Assembly (NCBI RefSeq): GCF_002220365.1
Contig: NZ_MTHB01000057.1
Coordinates: forward strand, 1 to 59,223
Direction of reading: 5' to 3'
From: Caballeronia sordidicola
Lineage (GTDB): Bacteria > Pseudomonadota > Gammaproteobacteria > Burkholderiales > Burkholderiaceae
DNA: 59,223 nt
Shown piece by piece: positions 17,272 to 25,076 of the stretch. Positions within the stretch are counted from its first letter, which is position 1, and every line of letters begins with the position of its first letter. The notes beneath the pieces were generated by a model. The model was given only the letters and a program-made list of their open reading frames with translations. It searched no databases and was not told the DNA's origin. A program made the position numbers and the translations under genes.

Positions 17272-19325
17272 ACGGCCGGACAAAAGTGCTCGTCGGTGCG
17301 CTGGCAACCGCGGGGGTAGCCGGCCTCGCGGTCGGTGGCCAGTACGCCGGCGGCGCCTTGTTCGCGCACATGGAACACCTGCCGCAATCGGTGGTCGGCA
17401 TCTTTACGCTGCGCGATTACTGGCATGCATACGGCGACGTAAAAGCGGTCAAGAAAGCGCTCGCCGTGTGCACCTTCGCTTCCTTGGCGGTACCCATCGT
17501 GCCGATCGCGCTTGCCTGCGTGGCGGTTTTCTCGAAGCCCAAGCGCGAATTGCACGGTAGCGCTCGCTGGGCTCGCGACTTTGAGATTCGTCAGACGGGC
17601 TTGCTCAGCGAGGACAGCGGCCGTGCCGGGATCATTCTTGGTAAGTACAAGGATCGATACTTGACCTTCGTTGGCCAGCAGTTCGTGATGATTGCTGCGC
17701 CCACCCGTTCGGGCAAGGGCGTGGCGATTGTGATCCCGAACCTTCTCACCTATCCGGACTCGGTGGTCGTGCTCGATCTGAAGTTCGAGAACTACCGGTT
17801 CACTTCCGGCTACCGCGCCAAATACGGCCAGAAGGTGTTCCTGTGGGCGCCGTTCGCTGAGGATGGTAAGACCCACGGCTGGAACGTGTTCGACACGATC
17901 GTTAAGCGCGCACCGCACCTGCGTATCGGGGATGTGCAAGCCATCGGCCAAAAGTTCTATTCCAGCAACGTCGAAGCGAAGACCAAATTCTGGAATGACT
18001 TGGCGCGCAACCTGTTCGTGGGGCTCGTTCTGTATCTGATGGAGACGGCCACGCCCGAGCGGCCGTGCACGTTGGGCGAAGTGTTCCGCCAGTCCTCGGG
18101 CATGGGTCGGCCGGTGAAGGAACATATCGCGGCGCTCAAAGCCACGCCGGGACTGTCGATGGCGTGCACGAACGCGCTGAACCGCTTCCTTTCCTCGAGC
18201 GACGAGGTACTGAATTCGATTCTGTCGACGTTCAATGCGCCGCTGTTGATTTTTGATAATCCCGTGGTGGACGCAGCAACCAGTCATTCGTCGTTCGATA
18301 TCAACGAAGTACGCCGCCAGCGCATGACGATCTATCTTGGCATCCAGCCGAACCGGTTGGAGGATGCGGCGCTCCTGGTCAATCTCTTCTTCTCGCAGCT
18401 GATCGACCTGAATACGTCGGTGCTGCCCGAGCACGACCCGTCGCTCAAATATCAGTGTCTGCTGGTGATGGATGAATTCACCGCGATCGGGCGGGTGAAC
18501 ATCATCGACCGCGCCAACGCGTTCATCGCCGGCTACAACCTTCGCTTGTTGATCATCATCCAGTCGATCTCGCAGATGGAGCCGTCGCTCCTGTACGGTA
18601 AGGAGGGCACCCGCACGCTCGTGAACAACATGGCGGCCAAGATCATCTATCCGCCCAAGGATCACGAAGAGTCGAAGGTCATTTCCGAGACGCTCGGCTA
18701 TCTCACCGAGTCCTCGGTGTCCACCGGCAAGACACGGGGCAAAAACCTCTCGCGTAGCGAAAACGCGTCCCCTCAGCGTCGGGCGCTCATGATGCCGCAG
18801 GAGCTCGCGGCCATGCCCCAGAAGCGGGAAATCCTGCTCGGCTTCGACACGCCGATCCTCTGCGATAAAGCCTATTACTACAGCGACCCGCTCTTCATCA
18901 ATCGGCTCAAGGAGATCAGCCCGTCGCTGCGCGCCCTCGGTAAGAAGATGCCGAGCGAGCAGCAGTTGAAGGACGCCGCAGGTTTGGAGACGGTGAAGGG
19001 TAACGGTATCTATGAACTGTCGAGCACCGATGTGCCGTCCGTGGATATCTCCGCGTGGATGGCCAAGCGCGAAGCGAGCACGGCTGCGAAGGGTCCGAAT
19101 GGAGAGCGCGTCGTGCGGGCGAGCGATCTCGCCGAGATGGACCCGGCAAGCGCCTCCATAACGCTCGTTAAGAAGGCCGCAGCTCGCGTCGATGAGGACG
19201 TGTTTGCACTGACCGGTATTCGATTCAATTTTTCCGACCTGGTGGCACAGCGCTATGCAAAGCCGAGCGTGACGCATGACGCGGCAGCGGCCCCGGCAAT
19301 TTCTCAGGAGGTATTCAATGGTTGA
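17268..19325 (+). CDS. virD4: VirD4/TraG type IV coupling protein
   Basis: 685 residues from the ATG at 17268. Two N-terminal membrane helices (about residues 5-30 and 62-90), GSARWARDFEIRQTGLL, Walker A PTRSGKG at residues 145-151, VVVLDLKFENYRFTSGYRAK, Walker B LLVMDEFTAIGR and the LLIIIQSISQMEPSLLYGKE segment. It couples the relaxosome to the VirB channel and pumps the DNA strand. The last 100 residues diverge from canonical VirD4. Its end overlaps the next start by 8 bases. Confidence 0.95.
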   Translation: MNGRTKVLVGALATAGVAGLAVGGQYAGGALFAHMEHLPQSVVGIFTLRDYWHAYGDVKAVKKALAVCTFASLAVPIVPIALACVAVFSKPKRELHGSARWARDFEIRQTGLLSEDSGRAGIILGKYKDRYLTFVGQQFVMIAAPTRSGKGVAIVIPNLLTYPDSVVVLDLKFENYRFTSGYRAKYGQKVFLWAPFAEDGKTHGWNVFDTIVKRAPHLRIGDVQAIGQKFYSSNVEAKTKFWNDLARNLFVGLVLYLMETATPERPCTLGEVFRQSSGMGRPVKEHIAALKATPGLSMACTNALNRFLSSSDEVLNSILSTFNAPLLIFDNPVVDAATSHSSFDINEVRRQRMTIYLGIQPNRLEDAALLVNLFFSQLIDLNTSVLPEHDPSLKYQCLLVMDEFTAIGRVNIIDRANAFIAGYNLRLLIIIQSISQMEPSLLYGKEGTRTLVNNMAAKIIYPPKDHEESKVISETLGYLTESSVSTGKTRGKNLSRSENASPQRRALMMPQELAAMPQKREILLGFDTPILCDKAYYYSDPLFINRLKEISPSLRALGKKMPSEQQLKDAAGLETVKGNGIYELSSTDVPSVDISAWMAKREASTAAKGPNGERVVRASDLAEMDPASASITLVKKAAARVDEDVFALTGIRFNFSDLVAQRYAKPSVTHDAAAAPAISQEVFNG

Positions 19326-21351
19326 TAGCACTACACCGGCCGCCGTTACGGCGAATCCACCCACGGCAGATGCGGCGGCTATCCAGGCGGCCCGCGATGC
19401 GTTCCTCAAGCGGGTGCCGCCGCCGGTCGATCAATCGGCGTCTGAACAGTCGCCGATGCCGAGCCGTGCTCGCGCAATTGAAGGTCCGAGCGATGCGCCC
19501 ATGCCGCAGGCTCAAGCGACACCCGCGCACCAATCCGATATCGCCTCGCGCAACGCGGTCCATGGCGAGGGCTTGGTTGAAGGGCTGGCCGCATTGGCGA
19601 CCGAGAAAGCGTATCGAAGTTGGGTGCAGCAGGATGTAGCCGAGATCAGGGCGATTCAGTCGCCCGATGAACGGGCGGGCGCACTCGCGCACCTCGTGTC
19701 CAACGCGGCCGCGCCGGGCTATGCCCAGGCGTTGCGCGAGGCGGATCCGGATCTCGCGAAGGAGGTCGATGAAGCCCGTGCATCGCTGCCGGTAACGACC
19801 CAGGCCGAGGCCGTGACCGAGAGCCCGTCGGCGACCGTCGACAACCCCGTCGAGGGCCAATCGGCTTCGGCTTTAATCTCGCCGTCGATTTCGGCTCGGG
19901 CCGCCGACCCGTTGCCGCCGATCGCAACCGGTAGCACACCGGCCGCAATCGATGTTCCGGAGCACCAGGACGAAACCTCGACTGCCGCGCAGCGCGCCAG
20001 GCCAGCCCGCGAGAACGATGAGAAAAACAGTGTCGAGGGGCTTGGCGGTGTGCGCATTGCAACGCCGGAGATCGAGCGGCAAAAGCGGGCCCAAGGCGTT
20101 GCTTCGCGCGTGCTGGAGGCGATGTCCCGGCCATTCACGCTCGCTCGCACGGATAGCGCCGCGCACTCACCCAGTGCGCCCAGTGAGATGCGTGCGCCGG
20201 CGGTGATGACCAAGACCGGCTATGCGATTCCAGAGGACATTGCAGCGCGGTATGTGGTGCGCGACGGCAGTTTCTGGAAGTTCGACGGCAAGGACCCGGG
20301 CCAGTCAGCCGATCACGAGCCGCATTTCGAAGATCATGGCGCGCGCCTGGCGACGCCCGCAAACGATCGCAACACCGCAGCCGACATGATCGCGGTGGCG
20401 CAAGCCAAGGGCTGGGGCGCGATTGAGTTGAAGGGTAGTGACGAGTTCAAGCGCAATGCCTGGATCGAAGCGAGCCTAGCGGGGATCGCCACGAAGGGAT
20501 TCAAGCCCCAGGAGCAGGACCTGGCGATGCTTGATGCCGCCCGCCGCGAACGCGAGGCATTGACGATCACGGCCGGCGCTCGTGTGAAGACAGATGTACC
20601 GGCACCGGCACCGGCACCGGCTGCAAGAACTGCCGCCACGCCACCAGTCATGCCGATCGCACCGGCTGCGCAGGCCCCGATAGCGAGCCCCACGACTGAG
20701 GTTGCGACGCCACCGGTTGCCGCGTCGGCGCCCGTGACGAACCCCACGCCCGTGGTCGCCAGCGTCCTGGTAGCGCATGGTCCGGCGCCGTACCAGAACG
20801 ACCCCGAAAACAGCCGCTCGTACTTCGTCACCGTCAAGGATGCAGCGGGTGCAGAGAAGACCTCATGGGGCATCGACCTCGAACGGGCGATCGGCGATTC
20901 GGGTGTGCGGATCGGGGACCCGGTGAAGCTGGAAAACCTGTGCAATCAGCCGGTGGTGGTGCAAGCGCCCGTCAAGGACGATGCCGGTAAGGTCATTGGT
21001 TACGAGCCGAAGGAAACGCGCCGCAATGTGTGGAGCGTCGAGCGGGATGGTCCTGCGGCACCCGTTAGGGACGTGCGCGAAGAGCTCGAAAAAGCCATTG
21101 CGACATTGCCTGAAAACGTGCGGCGCGTGGTGATGGACCGGTTTGCCGAAACCATGGCTGCGGGATTGAAGGTCCAGGACGAACACGTGCGCAGCGAATC
21201 ACCCGCTGAGGCACTGGGACCGGCGCTCGATGCGCGTCTTGCGCAAGTTACGCAGGAACGCGTCGTTCGCGAGACACCGCCCGCTGCACCATCGGCACCT
21301 GCGCCCAAGCGCGACAACCCGGGGCAGGGTGCGCCCGCCCTTGCGCGCTGA
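19318..21351 (+). CDS. LPD7-domain conjugation-associated protein
   Basis: 677 residues from the ATG at 19318 with an AGGAGGT ribosome site. The first 300 residues are low-complexity Ala/Pro/Ser. Residues about 300-400 resemble the LPD7 domain of relaxases: IPEDIAARYVVRDGSFWKFD, NTAADMIAVAQAKGWGAIEL, KGSDEFKRNAWIEASLAGI. A further domain near residues 490-580 has DPENSRSYFVTVKDAAGAEK and SWGIDLERAIGDSGVRIGDP. No relaxase active-site histidines are present, so it may be a relaxosome or coupling-protein partner. The function is inferred from position after virD4. Confidence 0.7.
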   Translation: MVDSTTPAAVTANPPTADAAAIQAARDAFLKRVPPPVDQSASEQSPMPSRARAIEGPSDAPMPQAQATPAHQSDIASRNAVHGEGLVEGLAALATEKAYRSWVQQDVAEIRAIQSPDERAGALAHLVSNAAAPGYAQALREADPDLAKEVDEARASLPVTTQAEAVTESPSATVDNPVEGQSASALISPSISARAADPLPPIATGSTPAAIDVPEHQDETSTAAQRARPARENDEKNSVEGLGGVRIATPEIERQKRAQGVASRVLEAMSRPFTLARTDSAAHSPSAPSEMRAPAVMTKTGYAIPEDIAARYVVRDGSFWKFDGKDPGQSADHEPHFEDHGARLATPANDRNTAADMIAVAQAKGWGAIELKGSDEFKRNAWIEASLAGIATKGFKPQEQDLAMLDAARREREALTITAGARVKTDVPAPAPAPAARTAATPPVMPIAPAAQAPIASPTTEVATPPVAASAPVTNPTPVVASVLVAHGPAPYQNDPENSRSYFVTVKDAAGAEKTSWGIDLERAIGDSGVRIGDPVKLENLCNQPVVVQAPVKDDAGKVIGYEPKETRRNVWSVERDGPAAPVRDVREELEKAIATLPENVRRVVMDRFAETMAAGLKVQDEHVRSESPAEALGPALDARLAQVTQERVVRETPPAAPSAPAPKRDNPGQGAPALAR

Positions 21352-21362
21352 CAAGGCAAATC

Positions 21363-21791
21363 ATGAATCGGAAACGTTCATTGACTGCGATCAAGGGTCT
21401 GCCGCGCGCGGCTCAGCACGCCTGGCACCGTGGCTGGCTCTCGCGCACAGCCGCGTGCACGCCGTACTGGTGTGATGTGTGCCAGTTGGGCGACGCGATG
21501 TACCAGCCGTTTGTCGCGGCCTTGCAGGCGCGCTTTGCGCATCGAGCGACCGATATCGAGGCGCGTGCCTGTGTGCGCACGGGTAAGACGCTCGCAGAGC
21601 TTGACGCTGCAGCCGGCACAGACGCGCGGGCCGATACCGGCTTGCGCGTGATGGGCAAGCCGGTGTGGCGCTACCAGGCGAGCGGCGTGTGCGTGTGTGA
21701 AGCAGTGGTGGGCGACCGCATCGTTTTGATTTACGAACCGGGCGCGCTCACGCGTCGCGCGACCCGCAAACAACAGGAATCACAATCATGA
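21363..21791 (+). CDS. Hypothetical plasmid protein upstream of stbB
   Basis: 142 residues. The N-terminus (LPRAAQHAWHRGWLSRTAAC) has a CTPYWCDVCQLGDAMYQPFV stretch with C-x3-C-x2-C spacing that may bind metal. No membrane segment or known family. The stop overlaps the stbB start (ATGA), so expression is probably coupled to the stability genes. Confidence 0.6.
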   Translation: MNRKRSLTAIKGLPRAAQHAWHRGWLSRTAACTPYWCDVCQLGDAMYQPFVAALQARFAHRATDIEARACVRTGKTLAELDAAAGTDARADTGLRVMGKPVWRYQASGVCVCEAVVGDRIVLIYEPGALTRRATRKQQESQS

Positions 21792-22501
21792 AAATCGCTG
21801 TTATCAATTTCTCAGGGAACGTGGGTAAAAGTACCGTCGTTCGACACCTGCTCGCGCCCCGCATGCCGGACGCCGAAATCTTTGCGATCGAGTCCATCAA
21901 CTCCGACGAAATGGAGAATAACGCGCAAGCGAAGCGTATGCGCGGCGAGGAGTTCGGGAAGTTGTACGCACGCTTGCTCACCGTCGACTCCGCGATCGTC
22001 GATGTGGGCGCATCGAACGTGGAAGAGTTCGATTTGCGTATGGACGAATATGACGGCTCCTACGACGTGTTCGACTTGTTCGTGTTGCCAACGCTTGCGG
22101 ACGCCAAGCAGCAGAAAGACACGCGCGCGACGATTGAAGCCCTGTCACTCAAGGGCGTCGAGCCCGGAAAGATCCGTGTCCTGTTCAACAAGGCTCCAAA
22201 ACCCTCTCAGGAGCCGTTGTCGCAAGCCTACTCACAGATATTCCATACCCATGAACGGGACCAATTGTTCGTCTTGGATCCGGAGGTTGTCCTCTATCAG
22301 AGCGGTGTTTTCTCGGCCGCAGCCGAGGCCGGGGTAACCGTTCATGAGCTCGCCGGTTCTCGCGACCACTACAAGGCACTTCTCGGTGAAGCCACCACTG
22401 ACAGTGAAAAGGAACGGCTTGGCTTTCTCATTGCCAACGCATCAATGGCCGTGGGCGTGGACAAGCAACTGGAAAGCGTGTTTCGCGCTTTGATGGGCTA
22501 A
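21788..22501 (+). CDS. stbB: StbB-like plasmid stability ATPase
   Basis: 237 residues. Begins MKIAVINFSGNVGKSTVV with a ParA-type Walker A (GNVGKST, residues 10-16). AIVDVGASNVEEFDLRMDEY and DVFDLFVLPTLADAKQQKDT match StbB of IncW/IncN plasmids rather than classical ParA. In R388, StbB takes part in plasmid positioning and conjugation with StbA. No stbA homologue is obvious immediately upstream. Confidence 0.8.
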   Translation: MKIAVINFSGNVGKSTVVRHLLAPRMPDAEIFAIESINSDEMENNAQAKRMRGEEFGKLYARLLTVDSAIVDVGASNVEEFDLRMDEYDGSYDVFDLFVLPTLADAKQQKDTRATIEALSLKGVEPGKIRVLFNKAPKPSQEPLSQAYSQIFHTHERDQLFVLDPEVVLYQSGVFSAAAEAGVTVHELAGSRDHYKALLGEATTDSEKERLGFLIANASMAVGVDKQLESVFRALMG

Positions 22502-22505
22502 CACC

Positions 22506-22946
22506 ATGGCAGGGACAGAGCCGCAAGAAAACGGGAAGCCGCGTTCACTCTCAGACGAGCAAAAGGATGCACTGATCTTCGAGATGCTGGGCGATGTGCA
22601 AGTGCTGCACACGTCGATGAAAGACCTGGTTGCGATCGTGCGCGATTCCGACGAACGCATCAGCGGGCGAATCGTCGAGCTTCGTCAGGTCGCGGCGGAC
22701 TTCGCCAACTCGCGCGATGCCGCTTTGGCGCATCTGGCTACTCAGGCGAGCGAGACCGCGCAGCGTCGATTCACCGATTCGATGGGCGACATGCTGAAGC
22801 GGGTCGATGTGTCGCTCGTCGCGATCGAGCGGCTTGTCCAGGATCGGCCTGGCCGGCGTCTGTTCGACATGGCTGCGGTCGCGCTGATGACGGGCGGTAT
22901 CACGGCGGCCGCCGCGCTTTTCGGTGTCTGGGTGATCGGCCGCTAG
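22506..22946 (+). CDS. stbC: StbC-like membrane-anchored protein
   Basis: 146 residues. Helical middle (ALIFEMLGDVQVLHTSMKDL onward) and a single C-terminal membrane helix (FDMAAVALMTGGITAAAALF, then GVWVIGR). It follows stbB after four bases, as stbC does in R388. The stbC identity rests on position and layout, since sequence similarity could not be tested; the function of StbC itself is poorly known. Confidence 0.55.
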   Translation: MAGTEPQENGKPRSLSDEQKDALIFEMLGDVQVLHTSMKDLVAIVRDSDERISGRIVELRQVAADFANSRDAALAHLATQASETAQRRFTDSMGDMLKRVDVSLVAIERLVQDRPGRRLFDMAAVALMTGGITAAAALFGVWVIGR

Positions 22947-22980
22947 CCGAGCTAACACGTAAGTCAAAAAGGAGAACGAC

Positions 22981-23409
22981 ATGGCAAACAAAGTGATTCT
23001 GACCGGCCATCTTGGCGCGGACCCTGAGCTCAAGCACCTGCCTAGCGGCGATGCGGTGGCCAACATCCGGCTCGCCTCAAGCGAACGGTATCGCGACAAG
23101 ACCTCGGGCGAAACGAAAGAAGCCACCGAATGGCATCGACTCGTGTTCTTTCGCCGTCTCGCCGAGATCGCGGGCGAATACCTGGTGAAGGGCTCGCGCA
23201 TCTATGTCGAGGGCAGGTTGCGCACACGTAAGTGGACGGCGAGCGACGGACAGGACCGCTATACAACTGAGATTCAGGTCGATCGCCTCGAAATGCTAGG
23301 CGGTGCTCGGGCAGACCACACCGGCACGGCCGATGCCGAAGACGACGATTGGACCCGTGAATACGATCAAGCGGCGTTGTCGAACCAGCCTGACGCGCGT
23401 GGCGTCTGA
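22981..23409 (+). CDS. ssb: Single-stranded DNA-binding protein
   Basis: 142 residues with a full OB fold: [76 protein letters not shown]. An AGGAGAACGAC site precedes the ATG. The C-terminal tail is acidic ([14 protein letters not shown]) but ends NQPDARGV rather than the DDDIPF tip used to recruit partners, so it may not engage the usual SSB interactome. It probably coats the incoming strand. Confidence 0.92.
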   Translation: MANKVILTGHLGADPELKHLPSGDAVANIRLASSERYRDKTSGETKEATEWHRLVFFRRLAEIAGEYLVKGSRIYVEGRLRTRKWTASDGQDRYTTEIQVDRLEMLGGARADHTGTADAEDDDWTREYDQAALSNQPDARGV

Positions 23410-23483
23410 CGATTACACCTGCGCGCCATCCCAGGCGTGCAGGTCTTCACCAACATGTATCTGTGTTCTTTTAAAGGCAACTG

Positions 23484-24089
23484 ATGAGATCCAACCTCCT
23501 TTGCGCCAGTCTCGCGCTGGCGTTGCTGAGTCCGCTCGCAGCCCATGCGGGCTTGCTCGGTAGCTGGATTGGTGAGGCGACGACAAATAGGCCGGCTGCT
23601 TCGACCACTGGCAGTTGCCGCCCGGAAGCAGGCTTCTCGCCGGAGGGCAGTGCAAGCCGGCTGGTGGACCGCGCGATCGACCACGCGCAGCACTCGATTC
23701 GGCTGGCTGCGTATTCCTTCACGTCAGCCGACGTGGTGCGCCATTTGATCGACGCCAAACAGCGCGGCGTCGATGTCGCGGTAATCGTCGACGAGAAAAC
23801 CAACCTGGTTGAGGACCGCTCGGGCAGGGCACGTGCGGCGCTCAATCTGCTGGTGAACGCGGGTATTCCGACTCGCACGATCAACGTGTACTTGAGTTTT
23901 CACGATAAATCCATGGTGATCGACGGCAAGGATGTGGAAACAGGCTCGTTCAATTTCAGCGGGGCCGCGGCCACCAAAAATAGCGAAAACGCCCTGGTGC
24001 TTTGGGACTGCCCGGTGATGGCCGAGCCCTATCTCGAGCATTGGCAAAGCCGTTGGCCACAGGCGTCGGATTTTCACTCCACTTACTAA
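23484..24089 (+). CDS. nuc: Nuc-type phospholipase-D-fold endonuclease
   Basis: 201 residues with a signal peptide (SLALALLSPLAAHA), so probably periplasmic. A single HKD motif, HDKSMVID at residues 140-147, followed by GSFNFSGAAATKNSEN, is that of the Nuc endonuclease of pKM101, which acts as a dimer without metal ions. It lies after ssb, as other nuc genes do near stability loci of IncN-like plasmids. Role in the plasmid life cycle is unclear. Confidence 0.88.
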   Translation: MRSNLLCASLALALLSPLAAHAGLLGSWIGEATTNRPAASTTGSCRPEAGFSPEGSASRLVDRAIDHAQHSIRLAAYSFTSADVVRHLIDAKQRGVDVAVIVDEKTNLVEDRSGRARAALNLLVNAGIPTRTINVYLSFHDKSMVIDGKDVETGSFNFSGAAATKNSENALVLWDCPVMAEPYLEHWQSRWPQASDFHSTY

Positions 24090-24141
24090 ATCGGGGCGGT
24101 CTGCTGAGTCAGGCTGCCGGTACACACGCAAGGGAGTAGTT

Positions 24142-24699
24142 ATGCAAGAGCGCGAGCGCAGCCGATCGAGCCGTGATGTCACTACGATGTTCTCGCAGGA
24201 AGCGGGGCAGGTGGTCGAGTTTCAGGGCTCACCGAACTGGGCAATCAATCTGCCGTTCTTTTTGAAGTGCGGGTGCGTGGGCGTGCTGGTTACATGCACG
24301 GCATTCGTTACCGCAAGCCTGGCGTCACCGTTGCCGCTTGTCGCGTCATTGCTTGCGATCGTGGCCGTTGCCGTGGCCGCCGCATTGCGCGCGGCGACGA
24401 CGGCCTATACGGAGATTGTGATCGATAGCGTTCGCTTGACCTATCGCACCGGGATCCTCACTCGCCGGGTGGCAAGTGTAGAGATGTATCGCGTCCAAAA
24501 CGTCGAGTGCGTGAGCGACTGGTGGGAACGCCTGCTTGGCTTTGGGACACTGGTGGTCGAAAGCAGCGATGTGAATCATCCGCGCTGGATTCTTCGCGGC
24601 ATGAACAACGTAGAGTCTTTGCGCGAATGGATGAACCAGGCCGCGATCGCGCGACGTGATGCGAAGGGCATTCGTGAAGTCAACATGGGGCGCGTGTGA
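24142..24699 (+). CDS. Membrane protein with bacterial PH domain (DUF304/YdbS-like)
   Basis: 185 residues. Two adjacent membrane helices (about residues 33-80), then a bPH2-like domain: YTEIVIDSVRLTYRTGILTR, VASVEMYRVQNVECVSDWWE, LGFGTLVVESSDVN. Such proteins sit in the inner membrane with the PH domain in the cytoplasm; function is generally unknown. Its stop overlaps the mobC start (TGATG). Confidence 0.75.
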   Translation: MQERERSRSSRDVTTMFSQEAGQVVEFQGSPNWAINLPFFLKCGCVGVLVTCTAFVTASLASPLPLVASLLAIVAVAVAAALRAATTAYTEIVIDSVRLTYRTGILTRRVASVEMYRVQNVECVSDWWERLLGFGTLVVESSDVNHPRWILRGMNNVESLREWMNQAAIARRDAKGIREVNMGRV

Positions 24700-25076
24700 T
24701 GTCGGCCAAACGCGGCAGACCAGCTAAGCCTCCAAAAGATCACCTGGCAAAACGGGTGGGCTTCCGGCTTGCCGAGGCCGAGTATGGCGCGTACCTGGAG
24801 AAGGTCGCGTGTTCAGGCCTGAGCGCATCCCAGTTCTTTCGGGAATGCGTGCTGACCAATCGAACCACGATCGTGGCACGTGCTCCCGCGAGTGCCGATC
24901 GCAAGCGTGCGCTCTTCGTGTTGAACAAGGCCGGCAACAACCTAAACCAGATCGCTCACGTGCTCAACGCTGCGCGTCTGGATAAAAGCGCCACGGGCCA
25001 GACCTATGAATCGGCGCTTGATGCACTGGAACAAATCGAGCTGCTTCTGAAGGCGCACCTGCGACATGTTGCTTAG
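24699..25076 (+). CDS. mobC: MobC-like relaxosome accessory protein
   Basis: 125 residues from the ATG at 24699 that overlaps the preceding stop; a GTG at 24696 is the alternative. Basic N-terminus (KRGRPAKPPKDHLAKRVGFR) with a ribbon-helix-helix-like strand, then LSASQFFRECVLTNR and LNKAGNNLNQIAHVLNAAR, the MobC family signature. MobC helps open oriT for the relaxase. It overlaps the relaxase gene by 11 bases. Confidence 0.85.
   Translation: MSAKRGRPAKPPKDHLAKRVGFRLAEAEYGAYLEKVACSGLSASQFFRECVLTNRTTIVARAPASADRKRALFVLNKAGNNLNQIAHVLNAARLDKSATGQTYESALDALEQIELLLKAHLRHVA

Noticed and set aside
17151..19409. 752-codon minus-strand frame opposite virD4
   Set aside because: Runs across the end of virB11 and all of virD4 in antisense; Arg/His-rich with no domain. 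The plus strand is a textbook coupling protein.
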